Part shown: in pieces, positions 15,835 through 24,802 of the stretch
Numbering within the stretch: position 1 is the stretch's first letter
Layout: every line of letters starts with the position of its first letter
Assembly (NCBI GenBank): GCA_050944685.1
Contig: JBMNRP010000011.1
Location: 1-64,000, forward strand
DNA from: CADBRN01 sp050944685
GTDB lineage: Bacteria > Bacillota > Clostridia > Lachnospirales > Lachnospiraceae
Length of the DNA stretch: 64,000 nt
Reading direction: 5' to 3'
The notes under the pieces: model-generated
Told to the model about the DNA's origin: nothing
The model's database searches: none
Seen by the model: the letters and a program-made list of their open reading frames with translations, nothing else
Position numbers and translations under genes: made by a program

Positions 15835-18087
15835 TCACCGGTTCAGATCATAGGTAATCATGATATCACGGAATCCGGAATTGATCTCAATGTATTCTTC
15901 CAGCAGTTCGCGGACACGGACCGCCTGGCTTTCTTTCGCCGTTTTGATATAAACGACCTGACGGTAGTAATCTTTGATTTTGGAAACGGATTCCGGTGCG
16001 GGTCCGATGACGGCGGCCGCACATTTTTTTCCGATCCTCTTCAGGTACTGCGCGATGTATTTCATCGCAAGATCCAGCTTTTCCTCCGACCGGCAGCTCG
16101 CGTGCACGGCCAGCATGCTCGCGCAGGGCGGGTAATTCATGAGAGATCTCACTTCAATTTCCTGCTCATAGAAGGACTGGTAATCCTGCCGTGCCGCGGC
16201 CTGAATGCAGTACTCCTCCGGCCGGTAGGTCTGAATAACGGCCAGCCCGCGCGTCTTTCCGCGGCCGGCCCGTCCGACCGCCTGAACGAGGAGCTGATAC
16301 GTCCGCTCCGCCGAGCGGTAATCGCTCTCAAAAAGCGACAGGTCCGCGAGCAGTGCCCCGACCAGAGTGACGCCCGGAAAATCGTGGCCCTTCACGATCA
16401 TCTGCGTCCCGATGAGGATATCCGCCTCGTGAGCGGCAAAGGACCGCAGAATCCTGGCATGTCCCTCTTTCCCTCTGGTCGTGTCCGAGTCCATCCGCAG
16501 AATCCGCGCCTCCGGAAACTCGCGGCTGACAATCATCTCCACCTGCTGCGTTCCCGCACGCAGACCGCTGATGTGACCGGATCCGCACTTCGGACAGACG
16601 CGGACCATCGGCGTCTCGTACCCGCAGTAATGACAGATAAGTCTGCCCCCTCTGTGCGCCGTCAGAGAGACGTCGCAGTGCGGGCATTTGAGGACGTGGC
16701 CGCAGGACCGGCAGGAAATAAATCCTGCGTATCCACGCTTGTTCAGAAAGAGGATCACCTGTTCCTTCTTTTTCAGACGTTCCTCCATCTCCGCGCGAAG
16801 CCGTCCGCTCAGGACGGAGGTATTGCCCTCCTTCAGCTCCTTCCGCATGTCGACGACGGCCACCTCCGGGAGGACGGCGTCCCCGTACCGCTCGTTCAGG
16901 GTAAACAGACGATACTCGCCTTCCTTCGCCCGGTGGAAGGAATCCACCGACGGCGTCGCCGAACCGAGCACCACGTGCGCTCCCTCGATCTGTGCCCGCC
17001 GGATGGCCGTCTCCCGCGCGTCGTAGCGCGGGGTCTCATCACTCTGGTAGGCGCTCTCCTGCTCTTCGTCGATCACGATCAGGCCGAGGTCCGGAAAAGG
17101 AGCAAACAGCGCCGACCTCGGACCGATCACAATCTTCGCGTCTCCGCGGCGCGCCCTCTCGAACTGATCGAACCGCTCGGATTTTCCCATCCGGGAATGC
17201 ATGACCGCGACGATCCGGCCGAACCGCGCGGTGAACCGCCGCACGATCTGCCAGGAAAGCGCGATCTCCGGGATCAGGACAATGACCTGCCTGCCCTGAT
17301 CGAGCACGCGGGCGGCCAGTTCCATGTAGACCAGCGTCTTTCCGCTGCCCGTGACGCCTTCGATCAGACACGGTCTCTCCGGCTCTGACTCCCACAGATC
17401 GAGAATCGCCCCGGACACTTTTTTCTGCTCTTCGGTCAGCCGTGGCTTCTCTTCCGAACCCGGCTCCGGAAGATCCTCCAGAAGAACTCCGGGCATGCGG
17501 TCCTCGTCCTCGGAAGAGATTCCGGCGGTTCCGTCTTTTTCCAGAGAACGGATCACCGCCGATGTGATCTTGAGCTCCCGCGGGATCTCGTCTCTTGGGA
17601 TCTCTTTTTTCTGTATGAGCAGCTCCAGAAGTCTCGCTTTCGCGGATGCGTGACGGCTCCGGTACTCTTCCAGACGGGCGGCTGCCTCATCGTCGTCCAG
17701 GAGCAGACGGATCGTCGTCCGGACCTTTTTCTTTTCCTTTTCCCGGACCGGCATCGTCGTCCTCAGCGCCTGGATCAGGGAAGACCCGTACGTTCTCTTC
17801 ATCCACTCCGCCAGCCGGATCAGGCCGGAGGCGGCGGTTACACCCTTCTCCGAGATGCCGGAAATCTCCTTGATCCGATCCGGCTCGACCTCCGCGTGAT
17901 CCGACAGCGCGATCACATAGCCGCGCTCCGCCCGGTCCGAACGGCCGAACGGAATGTCGACGCACATTCCCGGTGTGATTTTCCCCCGGAATTCTTCCGG
18001 AATCCGGTACTGAAACACCCGGTCCAGCCGTCCCGCCGTAATATCCACGATCACATCCGCATATTGTTCCTTCACGCAGACGGTCAC
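15835..18087 (-). CDS. priA: Primosomal protein N' (replication restart helicase)
   Basis: PriA recognises stalled or repaired forks and reloads the replisome. The 750 residues include an N-terminal 3'-DNA-binding domain (ADVIVDITAGRLDRVFQYRIP) and Walker A EGVTGSGKTLVY. The DEEQ box is in VIDEEQESAYQSDETPRYDARE. A zinc-binding insert carries paired Cys (CRSCGH, CPHCD, CHYCG, CPKCG), and helicase motif QAVGRAGRG follows. The GTG at 18087 overlaps the murE stop by four bases, suggesting coupling. A GTG four codons downstream (18075) sits better relative to AAGGAG, so the exact start is uncertain. Confidence 0.96.
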   Translation of the reverse strand: MTVCVKEQYADVIVDITAGRLDRVFQYRIPEEFRGKITPGMCVDIPFGRSDRAERGYVIALSDHAEVEPDRIKEISGISEKGVTAASGLIRLAEWMKRTYGSSLIQALRTTMPVREKEKKKVRTTIRLLLDDDEAAARLEEYRSRHASAKARLLELLIQKKEIPRDEIPRELKITSAVIRSLEKDGTAGISSEDEDRMPGVLLEDLPEPGSEEKPRLTEEQKKVSGAILDLWESEPERPCLIEGVTGSGKTLVYMELAARVLDQGRQVIVLIPEIALSWQIVRRFTARFGRIVAVMHSRMGKSERFDQFERARRGDAKIVIGPRSALFAPFPDLGLIVIDEEQESAYQSDETPRYDARETAIRRAQIEGAHVVLGSATPSVDSFHRAKEGEYRLFTLNERYGDAVLPEVAVVDMRKELKEGNTSVLSGRLRAEMEERLKKKEQVILFLNKRGYAGFISCRSCGHVLKCPHCDVSLTAHRGGRLICHYCGYETPMVRVCPKCGSGHISGLRAGTQQVEMIVSREFPEARILRMDSDTTRGKEGHARILRSFAAHEADILIGTQMIVKGHDFPGVTLVGALLADLSLFESDYRSAERTYQLLVQAVGRAGRGKTRGLAVIQTYRPEEYCIQAAARQDYQSFYEQEIEVRSLMNYPPCASMLAVHASCRSEEKLDLAMKYIAQYLKRIGKKCAAAVIGPAPESVSKIKDYYRQVVYIKTAKESQAVRVRELLEEYIEINSGFRDIMITYDLNR

Positions 18088-19613
18088 TCCTTACTGTGCT
18101 CAGCTGAATGGTCCGGTTTTTTCGCGGCGGCGTCCTCCTCCAGGATTTCCCGGATCAGAACCCGTTCGTCCATCGGATACTTCTTTCCCTTGATGATCTG
18201 ATAGTCCTCGTGACCCTTTCCGGCAAGGACGATGATATCCCCCGGCTCGCCATGATGGATGGCGTAGCGGATCGCTTCCTTCCGGTCGATGATCTCTATG
18301 TATTGACCTTTCGTCCTGCCGATTCCGGTCTTGATGTCGTCAATGATCGCCTGCGGGTCCTCGTTGCGCGGATTGTCCGAGGTGATAATGGAGAGGTCGG
18401 CCATTTTTCCGGAAATCTCTCCCATCTCGAAGCGGCGGTTCCGGTCGCGGTTCCCTCCGCATCCGAACAGGCAGACCAGCCGGTTCGGATGGTATTCCCG
18501 AAGCGTCGAGAGCAGACTCTCCAGCGCCATCGCATTGTGCGCGTAGTCGATCATCATGGTGAACTCATCCGAAACCTTCACCAGCTCGACGCGGCCCTTG
18601 ACCTTCGCCGTTTTCAGCGCTTCCAGCATGCTCTCCTTCGAAGCGCCCGACTGATGGCAGACCGCGATCGCCGCGAGAGAATTGTAGATGGAAAACTTCC
18701 CCGGGATGTCAATCTGCACATCCATATCCAGAACTCCCGTGAGATGATAGGCGATGCCGAGCCATCCCTTTCCGCGGGTCAGGCATTCGTCCTCCGCGCG
18801 GTAATCCGCATCCTCGGAGAATCCGTACGTCATGATCTGGCACGCGGCTCCGTCCACAATGCGATCAAAATGCTCGTCATCCCGGTTGACGAAGCCGAGC
18901 CGGCAATTCTGGAGCAGGATCTTTTTGCAGTTCAGATAATCGTCAAAATCTTTGTGCTCATTCGGGCCGATGTGATCCGGCTCAATGTTGGTGAAAATTC
19001 CGTAGTCAAAGGTAATGCCCGCGACGCGGTCAAGCATCAGCGCCTGAGAGGAAACCTCCATCACGACGCACTCGCACCCGCAGTCCACCATCTCCCGGAA
19101 ATATTCCTGAATGAGATACGACTCCGGGGTGGTGTTTTCCGACGGGATCGATCTCTTCCCGGTCAGACTCTCGATCGTTCCGATGAGGCCGGTCTTCCGC
19201 CCCGTGTTCTCCAGAATCGAGCGGATCATGTAGGTGGTCGTGGTTTTTCCCTTCGTTCCGGTGATGGCGATCGTCGTCAGATGGTCCGCAGGATGGCCGA
19301 ACCACGCGGCGGAAATATAGGAAAGCGCCGCCCGGTTATTCGATGTCTGGATCACGGCAGCATCTGAGCCGGCCACCTCCTCCGGCAGATCCTGTGCGCT
19401 CTTCGCATAATCCTGGACCAGAATCGCAGCCGCCTTCTTTTCCAGGACGTCGGGGATATATTTATGTCCGTCGCTGACCGCCCCCTTGATGCAGACAAAC
19501 AGAAAGCCCGGCCCGACCTTCCGCGAATCATAGGCGACACCGCTGATCTCGACGTCCCCGGTCCCTTTCAGAATTTCACAGTCAATCCCCTCAAGTAATT
19601 CCGATAATTTCAT
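18084..19613 (-). CDS. murE: UDP-MurNAc-L-Ala-D-Glu--meso-DAP ligase
   Basis: MurE adds the third stem-peptide residue in the cytoplasmic phase of peptidoglycan synthesis. The 509-residue Mur ligase has the N-terminal substrate domain (VAYDSRKVGPGFLFVCIKG), Walker A GTKGKTTTTYMI, the NTTPE uracil/substrate motif, a DYAHN motif and the C-terminal SDNPRNEDP. DNPR is the signature for meso-diaminopimelate rather than lysine, so this cell wall is of the mDAP type. ATG 19613 follows AGGGAGAG and fits the family N-terminus. It leads the long array with its own promoter. Confidence 0.97.
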   Translation of the reverse strand: MKLSELLEGIDCEILKGTGDVEISGVAYDSRKVGPGFLFVCIKGAVSDGHKYIPDVLEKKAAAILVQDYAKSAQDLPEEVAGSDAAVIQTSNNRAALSYISAAWFGHPADHLTTIAITGTKGKTTTTYMIRSILENTGRKTGLIGTIESLTGKRSIPSENTTPESYLIQEYFREMVDCGCECVVMEVSSQALMLDRVAGITFDYGIFTNIEPDHIGPNEHKDFDDYLNCKKILLQNCRLGFVNRDDEHFDRIVDGAACQIMTYGFSEDADYRAEDECLTRGKGWLGIAYHLTGVLDMDVQIDIPGKFSIYNSLAAIAVCHQSGASKESMLEALKTAKVKGRVELVKVSDEFTMMIDYAHNAMALESLLSTLREYHPNRLVCLFGCGGNRDRNRRFEMGEISGKMADLSIITSDNPRNEDPQAIIDDIKTGIGRTKGQYIEIIDRKEAIRYAIHHGEPGDIIVLAGKGHEDYQIIKGKKYPMDERVLIREILEEDAAAKKPDHSAEHSKE

Positions 19614-19689
19614 ATACACTCTCCCTGTGCCGATCTGTTCCGCCGCCCCGTAACAAAGAGACACGGAAACACCGCTAAAAACTCTTTAT

Positions 19690-19718
19690 AGAATACCATA
19701 GGGCCTATTCAATTGCAA
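19690..19718 (-). promoter_or_regulatory. murE: Sigma-A promoter of the murE array
   Basis: Minus strand: TTGCAA (19713-19718), 17-base spacer, TATTCT (19690-19695), about 75 bases ahead of the murE start. It probably drives murE, priA and the genes behind them. Confidence 0.6.
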
Positions 19719-19850
19719 AAAACGAAATGCTCCTCATATTTAGATTTTATTTATAGGATGAACATATTTTCGTCACAATCCATTCGTATAATGACAATCA
19801 GATAGTTGATGAACCACTCACTATCTCCCCCTCATTTTATTATCGAAAGT

Positions 19851-19880
19851 ACGAGAGCTCCTCGAAAGAGGAGCTCTCGT
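19851..19880. terminator. Perfect 13-bp hairpin behind carbamate kinase
   Basis: ACGAGAGCTCCTC (19851-19863) pairs perfectly with 19868-19880 around a GAAA loop. It lies 94 bases past the carbamate kinase stop. The T-tract on the minus strand is weak (ACTTTCGATAAT), so termination is likely but not certain. Confidence 0.6.
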
Positions 19881-19973
19881 GCTGTCCGGATATTTTTCCG
19901 GAAATATTCTCTTTTTCGTGTCCCGAGGCGCCGTACCCGCAATCTGCGTCCCCGGCAGAAGGATCCCGGAAGA

Positions 19974-20900
19974 TTACGGCGTAATAATGGTTCCGCACCG
20001 TCCGAGATATCCCTCGCGCGCTTTTTCAATGGAGGTAATGACGGCCCGTTTTCCGCCCTGCCCGATGAAATTGACCGCAGCCTCCATCTTCGGGAGCATG
20101 GTCCCCTCGCGGAACTGTCCTTCTTCGATATATTTTCTGGCCTCTTCAACGGTAATCTGATGAAGCGGGGTCGGATGGTCGGTACCGAATCCGATCTCTG
20201 CGTTCTCCACGGAGGTCAGGATATGAAGCTCGTCTGCGTGAAGAAGCTCCGCCATCCGCTCTCCGATCAGATCCTTTTCGATCACGGCGCTGGCCCCGCG
20301 CAGAACTTCGCCCTGCTCCATGACCGGAATGCCGCCGCCTCCTCCCGCGATGACGATCTGGCCCGCGTCCAGAAGCAGCTGGATCGACTCGATCTCGATG
20401 ATATCCTTCGGCTTCGGCGCCGCGATGATCCGGCGATATCCGCCCTCCACCTGAGTGACATAGTTGCCTTTGGCTTCCTCGGCGTCGGCCTCTTCCTTCG
20501 TCATCACACGGCCGATTACCTTCGTCGGCCTGTAGAGCGCCTCATCATACGGATCCACCGTCACCTGCGTCAGCACCGTGACCACCGGCCGGTAGATGCC
20601 CCGGCGGAGCAGCTCCGTGCGCAGCGAATTCTGAATGTCATATCCGATGTAGCCCTGGCTCATCGCCGAGCAGACCGACATCGGCGCCCCGGTATAATCC
20701 GGATGATTCACGGAAAACTCATTCATCGCCGTGTGAATCATCCCGACCTGCGTTCCATTGCTGTGCGTAATCGCAACATTGCAGCCCTCGGCCACCAGAT
20801 CCGCCACAGACTTCGCCGCCTTCTTCACGGCCGCCGCCTGCTCCGGAAGCGTCCTCCCGAGCGCCTTATGTCCCAGCGTAACAACAATCTTTTTCTTCAT
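19974..20900 (-). CDS. arcC: Carbamate kinase
   Basis: Carbamate kinase makes ATP and carbamate from carbamoyl phosphate and ADP, the last step of arginine or agmatine fermentation and of some purine/allantoin routes. The 308-residue amino-acid-kinase fold shows the clostridial form of the N-terminus (VVTLGHKALG), ITHSNGTQVG, SQGYIGYDIQNSL, VIAGGGGGIPV, RGASAVIEKDL and a C-terminal GTMLPKMEAA. ATG 20900 follows GGAGGCG. No arginine deiminase or ornithine transcarbamylase gene is nearby, so the source of carbamoyl phosphate is encoded elsewhere. Confidence 0.93.
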   Translation of the reverse strand: MKKKIVVTLGHKALGRTLPEQAAAVKKAAKSVADLVAEGCNVAITHSNGTQVGMIHTAMNEFSVNHPDYTGAPMSVCSAMSQGYIGYDIQNSLRTELLRRGIYRPVVTVLTQVTVDPYDEALYRPTKVIGRVMTKEEADAEEAKGNYVTQVEGGYRRIIAAPKPKDIIEIESIQLLLDAGQIVIAGGGGGIPVMEQGEVLRGASAVIEKDLIGERMAELLHADELHILTSVENAEIGFGTDHPTPLHQITVEEARKYIEEGQFREGTMLPKMEAAVNFIGQGGKRAVITSIEKAREGYLGRCGTIITP

Positions 20901-21018
20901 AAACGCCTCCGTAATCCACACAGATTAACCCCCGGCGCGGCGCGGTCCCGTCCCCTGCGGGTCCGTTCACCGGATTCCAGCACCACATCTTTCACCGCGG
21001 CAAGGCAGGCCCCTGCGT

Positions 21019-22416
21019 TCAAAAAGTAAACTTGTCGGCGAAGTAATCCGTCAGCTCTTCGATTTTGACTCTCACCTGTTCCATGCTGTCGCGGTCACGG
21101 ACGGTTACGGCTCCGTCGGTCACGCTGTCAAAGTCGTAGGTCACGCAGAAGGGCGTTCCGATCTCGTCCTGTCTGCGGTAGCGTTTTCCGATGTTCCCGC
21201 GATCGTCGTACTCGCAGTTGTAGACAGAGGAAAGGGATTCAAATACCTTTTCGGCGCCCTCCTTCAGCTTTTTGGAGAGCGGGAGCACGGCAATTTTCAC
21301 CGGCGCGATCGCCGGATGAAAATGCATGACCGTACGGACGTCGTTCTTCTCCGCGTCGAGAACCTCCTCGTCGTAGGCCTCGCACAGGAACGCCAGCACG
21401 ACGCGGTCCGCACCGAGCGACGGTTCGATGACGTACGGGATGTATTTTTCATTTTTGGTGTCATCAAAATAGGACAGATCCTCTCCGGACACCTCCTGGT
21501 GACGGCTGAGGTCATAATCCGTGCGGTCCGCGATGCCCCAGAGCTCGCCCCAGCCGAACGGGAACAGAAATTCGATGTCGGTCGTGGCCTTGCTGTAGAA
21601 GGAGAGCTCCTCCTGCGAGTGATCGCGCAGTCTCAGATCCTCGTCCTTAAGGCCGAGACTGTTCAGCCAGTCGTGGCAGAAGGATCTCCAGTAATTAAAC
21701 CACTCGAGATCGGTGCCGGGCTCACAGAAGAACTCCAGCTCCATCTGCTCGAACTCCCGCGTGCGGAACGTAAAGTTTCCGGGGGTAATCTCATTCCGGA
21801 AGGATTTTCCGATCTGTCCGATTCCGAACGGGATTTTCTTCCGGGAAGTTCTCTGGACATTCTTGAAGTTGACAAAGATACCCTGTGCCGTCTCCGGGCG
21901 AAGATACACGGTGTTTTTCGCGTCCTCGGTGACGCCCTGGAAGGTCTTGAACATCAGGTTGAACTGGCGGATGTCGGTAAAGTTGTGCTTTCCGCAGGAG
22001 GGGCAGGGAATCTGGTGCTCCTCGATGAAATCCATCATCTTCTCATTGGACCAGCCGTCCACGCTGCCGCCCTCAATCTCGATGTTATTTTCTTTGCAGT
22101 AATCCTCGATCAGATTGTCCGCGCGGAAGCGCTCGTGACACTCCCTGCAGTCCATCAGAGGATCGGAAAAGCTGCCCAGATGGCCGGACGCGACCCAGGT
22201 CTGCGGATTCATCAGAATCGCACAGTCCACTCCGACATTGTACGGGTTCGATTGAACGAACTTCTTCCACCAGGCCATCTTCACATTGTTTTTCAGCTCG
22301 ACGCCGAGCGGACCGTAGTCCCAGGTGTTCGCAAGACCGCCGTAAATTTCGGAGCCCGGATAAATAAATCCGCGCGATTTCGCGACGGCGATGATCTTGT
22401 CCATTGTCTTTTCCAT
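21019..22416 (-). CDS. glyQS: Glycyl-tRNA synthetase, one-chain (alpha2) type
   Basis: This class II synthetase charges tRNA-Gly. The 465-residue single chain is the eukaryotic-like dimeric form, not the GlyQ+GlyS tetramer. Motifs seen: GFIYPGSEIYGGLANTWDYGP at the N-terminus, LRPETAQGIFVNF, GQIGKSFRNEI and RTREFEQMELEFF (motif 2), EPSLGADR for motif 3, and a C-terminal anticodon-binding domain (PVKIAVLPLS..). Four Cys in CRECHERF and CPSCGKHN may form a zinc site. ATG 22416 follows GGAAGGAAA. The 92-base upstream gap is too short for a T-box leader and none was seen. Confidence 0.96.
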   Translation of the reverse strand: MEKTMDKIIAVAKSRGFIYPGSEIYGGLANTWDYGPLGVELKNNVKMAWWKKFVQSNPYNVGVDCAILMNPQTWVASGHLGSFSDPLMDCRECHERFRADNLIEDYCKENNIEIEGGSVDGWSNEKMMDFIEEHQIPCPSCGKHNFTDIRQFNLMFKTFQGVTEDAKNTVYLRPETAQGIFVNFKNVQRTSRKKIPFGIGQIGKSFRNEITPGNFTFRTREFEQMELEFFCEPGTDLEWFNYWRSFCHDWLNSLGLKDEDLRLRDHSQEELSFYSKATTDIEFLFPFGWGELWGIADRTDYDLSRHQEVSGEDLSYFDDTKNEKYIPYVIEPSLGADRVVLAFLCEAYDEEVLDAEKNDVRTVMHFHPAIAPVKIAVLPLSKKLKEGAEKVFESLSSVYNCEYDDRGNIGKRYRRQDEIGTPFCVTYDFDSVTDGAVTVRDRDSMEQVRVKIEELTDYFADKFTF

Positions 22417-22508
22417 TGTGCTTATTTCCTTCCTGTATAAATATTTTTTCTCTTTCCGCCTGAATGCTATCCCCGGCCGGATTTGCCCGGAATCAGAGGA
22501 CGGGCGGA

Positions 22509-23405
22509 CTATTTGAATATGATGTAAGCGATCTCGAAATCATCCGGCATAAAGAGCGAGATCTCATCGGACCCGTCATCCGTCCCGCTGCCGCTCTCCG
22601 CCGATGCGGCAGGCGTCGGGGATGCGCTTTTCTCCGCGGAAGACGCGGAGGAGACGTTCCCATCCGACCCCGACGAAGCGGAGACACTCTCATCCGACCC
22701 CGATGAAGCGGAGACACTCTCATCCGACCCCGATGAAGCGGAAACACTCTCCGAAGCAGAGGAAGCGGATACCGACTCTGAAGCGGATGCGGACCCGCTT
22801 TCCGCGGACTCCCCGTCGTCCTTCCAGGACGCAGTCAGGCGGCCGGTCACTTCCATATTCGAGGTTGTGTAGAGGATCTTGTCCGGAACGCGCACATTCA
22901 TCGGTTCCTCGATGATCAGAACCTTCCACTCGGTCTCACGCGTGGTGAGATCCTCTTTATCCGTTACCAGCTTTCCATTCTCGTCGTACAGGGACACATT
23001 GAAATCGTAGCCCTGTTCCTTTGCCTCTTTCAGCGTTCCCAGAAAGCAGGTCGTTTGATTGAAGTTCTCATAGGCCTTCCACGACGGATAGGAGAGCTCG
23101 ATGGTGGCGGTTCCGTCGCTGATCTTGCAGGATTTCAGCTCGATCTTTCCGGCATCTCCGTCCGAGGAGGACGAGGCGGAAAGCGATTCTCCGCTGCTGA
23201 TCTGCTCCTCTATATATTGCCTGAGCTCTTTCGCTGTCGTTTCGTCTCCGACCGATTCGACGATCGTATGCGACAGCTTCCCGTCCTCATCGACGGAAAG
23301 CGTCGTCACATTCGACTGGTTTGACAGGCCGCATCCGGAGAGAGCCGCCGCGAAAATCAGCGCCGCGGCTGCACCACGGACCCGTTTTTTCCAAGTCCGG
23401 TTCAT
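22509..23405 (-). CDS. Putative lipoprotein with Ser-rich repeat tail
   Basis: The 298-residue protein has a lipoprotein signal (RVRGAAAALIFAAALSGCG, lipobox Cys at about residue 25), so it should be anchored on the outer face of the membrane. Residues 30-190 form a globular domain with predicted beta strands (TIELSYPSWKAYENFNQTTCFLGTLKEA..) that I do not recognise. From about 195 the chain is Ser/Ala/Glu-rich with a tandem decapeptide of the form SVSASSGSDE, encoded by 30-base repeats. A short hydrophobic end (LFMPDDFEIAYIIFK) follows. It is placed between purA and glyQS and has no evident link to them. Confidence 0.75.
   Translation of the reverse strand: MNRTWKKRVRGAAAALIFAAALSGCGLSNQSNVTTLSVDEDGKLSHTIVESVGDETTAKELRQYIEEQISSGESLSASSSSDGDAGKIELKSCKISDGTATIELSYPSWKAYENFNQTTCFLGTLKEAKEQGYDFNVSLYDENGKLVTDKEDLTTRETEWKVLIIEEPMNVRVPDKILYTTSNMEVTGRLTASWKDDGESAESGSASASESVSASSASESVSASSGSDESVSASSGSDESVSASSGSDGNVSSASSAEKSASPTPAASAESGSGTDDGSDEISLFMPDDFEIAYIIFK
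22651..22750. repeat. 30-base tandem repeat inside the lipoprotein gene
   Basis: Three full units at 22651-22680, 22681-22710 and 22711-22740 and a partial fourth are seen. Units 2 and 3 are identical and unit 1 differs at a few positions. The unit keeps frame and encodes the SVSASSGSDE-type linker, so copy number can change without breaking the gene. Confidence 0.9.
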
Positions 23406-23445
23406 TCGGCAGCCCCCTTTTTTCTGTAATGTCTTATGGATCGGG

Positions 23446-24729
23446 TCATTTTTTGCTGCGGTAAATAATATCTTCTCTTCCGGGTCCGTTGGAAATCATC
23501 GTGACCGGAACCCCGATCTGCTTTTCGATGTACTCGACGTATTTGCGGCAGTTTTCCGGCAGATCCTCGTATTTTTTGATGCCGCGGATGTCGCACTTCC
23601 ATCCCGGAAGGCGATCGAAGATCGGACGCGCCTTCTCCAGCTTTCCGGTGGTCGGGAAGTCTTTCGTGATGTCTCCGTCAATCTCGTAGGCGATGCAGAC
23701 CGGAATCTCGTCGAGATATCCGAGCACGTCGATGACGGTCAGGGCGGCTTCGGTCGCACCCTGGATGCGGCAGCCGTAGCGCGAAGCCACGCAGTCGTAC
23801 CAGCCGACTCTTCTCGGACGTCCCGTGGTGGCGCCGTATTCCCCGCCGTCTCCTCCGCGTCTGCGAAGCTCCTCCGCCTCGTCGTCGAAGATTTCCGACA
23901 CAAAGGCGCCCGCGCCGACCGCGCTGGAGTATGCCTTTGTCACGGCGATGATCTGACGGATCTCGTACGGCGGAATGCCCGCGCCGACCGCTGCGTACCC
24001 GGCGAGCGTCGAAGAAGACGTCACCATCGGATAGATGCCGTGATCCGGATCCTTCATGGAGCCGAGCTGGCCCTCGAGCAGGATGTTTTTCCCCTCCCGG
24101 ATCGCGTCATGAAGAAAGGCCGAGGTATCGCCGACAAACGGATCGATGTCCGCGCGCCAGCGCATCATCTCTTCAAACAGATCGTCCGGATCCAGGAGCG
24201 GTCTGTGATAGAGGTGCTCCAGAAGGATGTTCTTGACCTCGCAGACGGCTTTCAGCTTTTCTTTCAGCGTATCCTCGTGATACAGCTCGCTGACCTGGAA
24301 CCCGATCTTGGCGTATTTGTCGGAATAGAACGGGGCGATGCCCGACTTGGTGGAGCCGAATGATTTTCCGCCCAGTCTCATCTCCTCGAACGCGTCGAAC
24401 TGGATGTGGTAGGGCATCACCATCTGCGCGCGTTCAGAGACCATAAGAAGCGGGGCGGGGACGTTCCGGCCGACCAGAGCCTTCATCTCGTTAATCAGAA
24501 CCGGAATGTTCAGAGCGACTCCGTTTCCGATGACATTGGTCACATTCTCATAAAAAACACCGGACGGAAGTGTGTGCAGGGCAAACTTGCCGTAGTCGTT
24601 CACAATCGTGTGGCCGGCATTGGCACCTCCCTGGAAACGGACCACAATATCCGCGTTCGCGGCCAGCATATCGGTGATCTTGCCCTTTCCTTCGTCGCCC
24701 CAGTTAGCTCCTACAACTGCCTTAACCAT
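23446..24729 (-). CDS. purA: Adenylosuccinate synthetase
   Basis: PurA makes adenylosuccinate from IMP, aspartate and GTP. The 427 residues are full length, with the N-terminal GANWGDEGKGKITD carrying the catalytic Asp, NAGHTIV with the catalytic His, a substrate loop GSTKSGIAPFYSDK, VGAGAFVSEIFD, GATTGRPRRVGW and the guanine-binding ISNGPGRED at the end. ATG 24729 follows AGGAGGAA. It lies 73 bases downstream of purB; both act in the IMP-to-AMP branch, so co-transcription is likely. Confidence 0.97.
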   Translation of the reverse strand: MVKAVVGANWGDEGKGKITDMLAANADIVVRFQGGANAGHTIVNDYGKFALHTLPSGVFYENVTNVIGNGVALNIPVLINEMKALVGRNVPAPLLMVSERAQMVMPYHIQFDAFEEMRLGGKSFGSTKSGIAPFYSDKYAKIGFQVSELYHEDTLKEKLKAVCEVKNILLEHLYHRPLLDPDDLFEEMMRWRADIDPFVGDTSAFLHDAIREGKNILLEGQLGSMKDPDHGIYPMVTSSSTLAGYAAVGAGIPPYEIRQIIAVTKAYSSAVGAGAFVSEIFDDEAEELRRRGGDGGEYGATTGRPRRVGWYDCVASRYGCRIQGATEAALTVIDVLGYLDEIPVCIAYEIDGDITKDFPTTGKLEKARPIFDRLPGWKCDIRGIKKYEDLPENCRKYVEYIEKQIGVPVTMISNGPGREDIIYRSKK

Positions 24730-24802
24730 AATTTCCTCCTAATAATTTCCAGATAATATATTTTTCCGCACCGAATGTGCACTCTCTGTCTGAATTCACG
24801 GA

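Larger units (their letters stand above)
19614..19973. other. Intergenic region murE / carbamate kinase
   Basis: About 360 bases without a gene. It contains the murE promoter and a strong hairpin downstream of the carbamate kinase gene, both listed. Between about 19720 and 19850 the DNA is AT-rich with no recognised element. Confidence 0.5.

Noticed and set aside
15370..17388. Plus-strand open frame of 672 codons opposite def and priA
   Set aside because: It is antisense to two genes with intact catalytic motifs and shows no recognisable domain.
22417..22508. T-box leader in front of glyQS
   Set aside because: The gap is only 92 bases, with no specifier stem or T-box consensus.
22651..22750. 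CRISPR-like array
   Set aside because: Units are directly adjacent with no unique spacers and keep a protein reading frame, so this is a coding tandem repeat.
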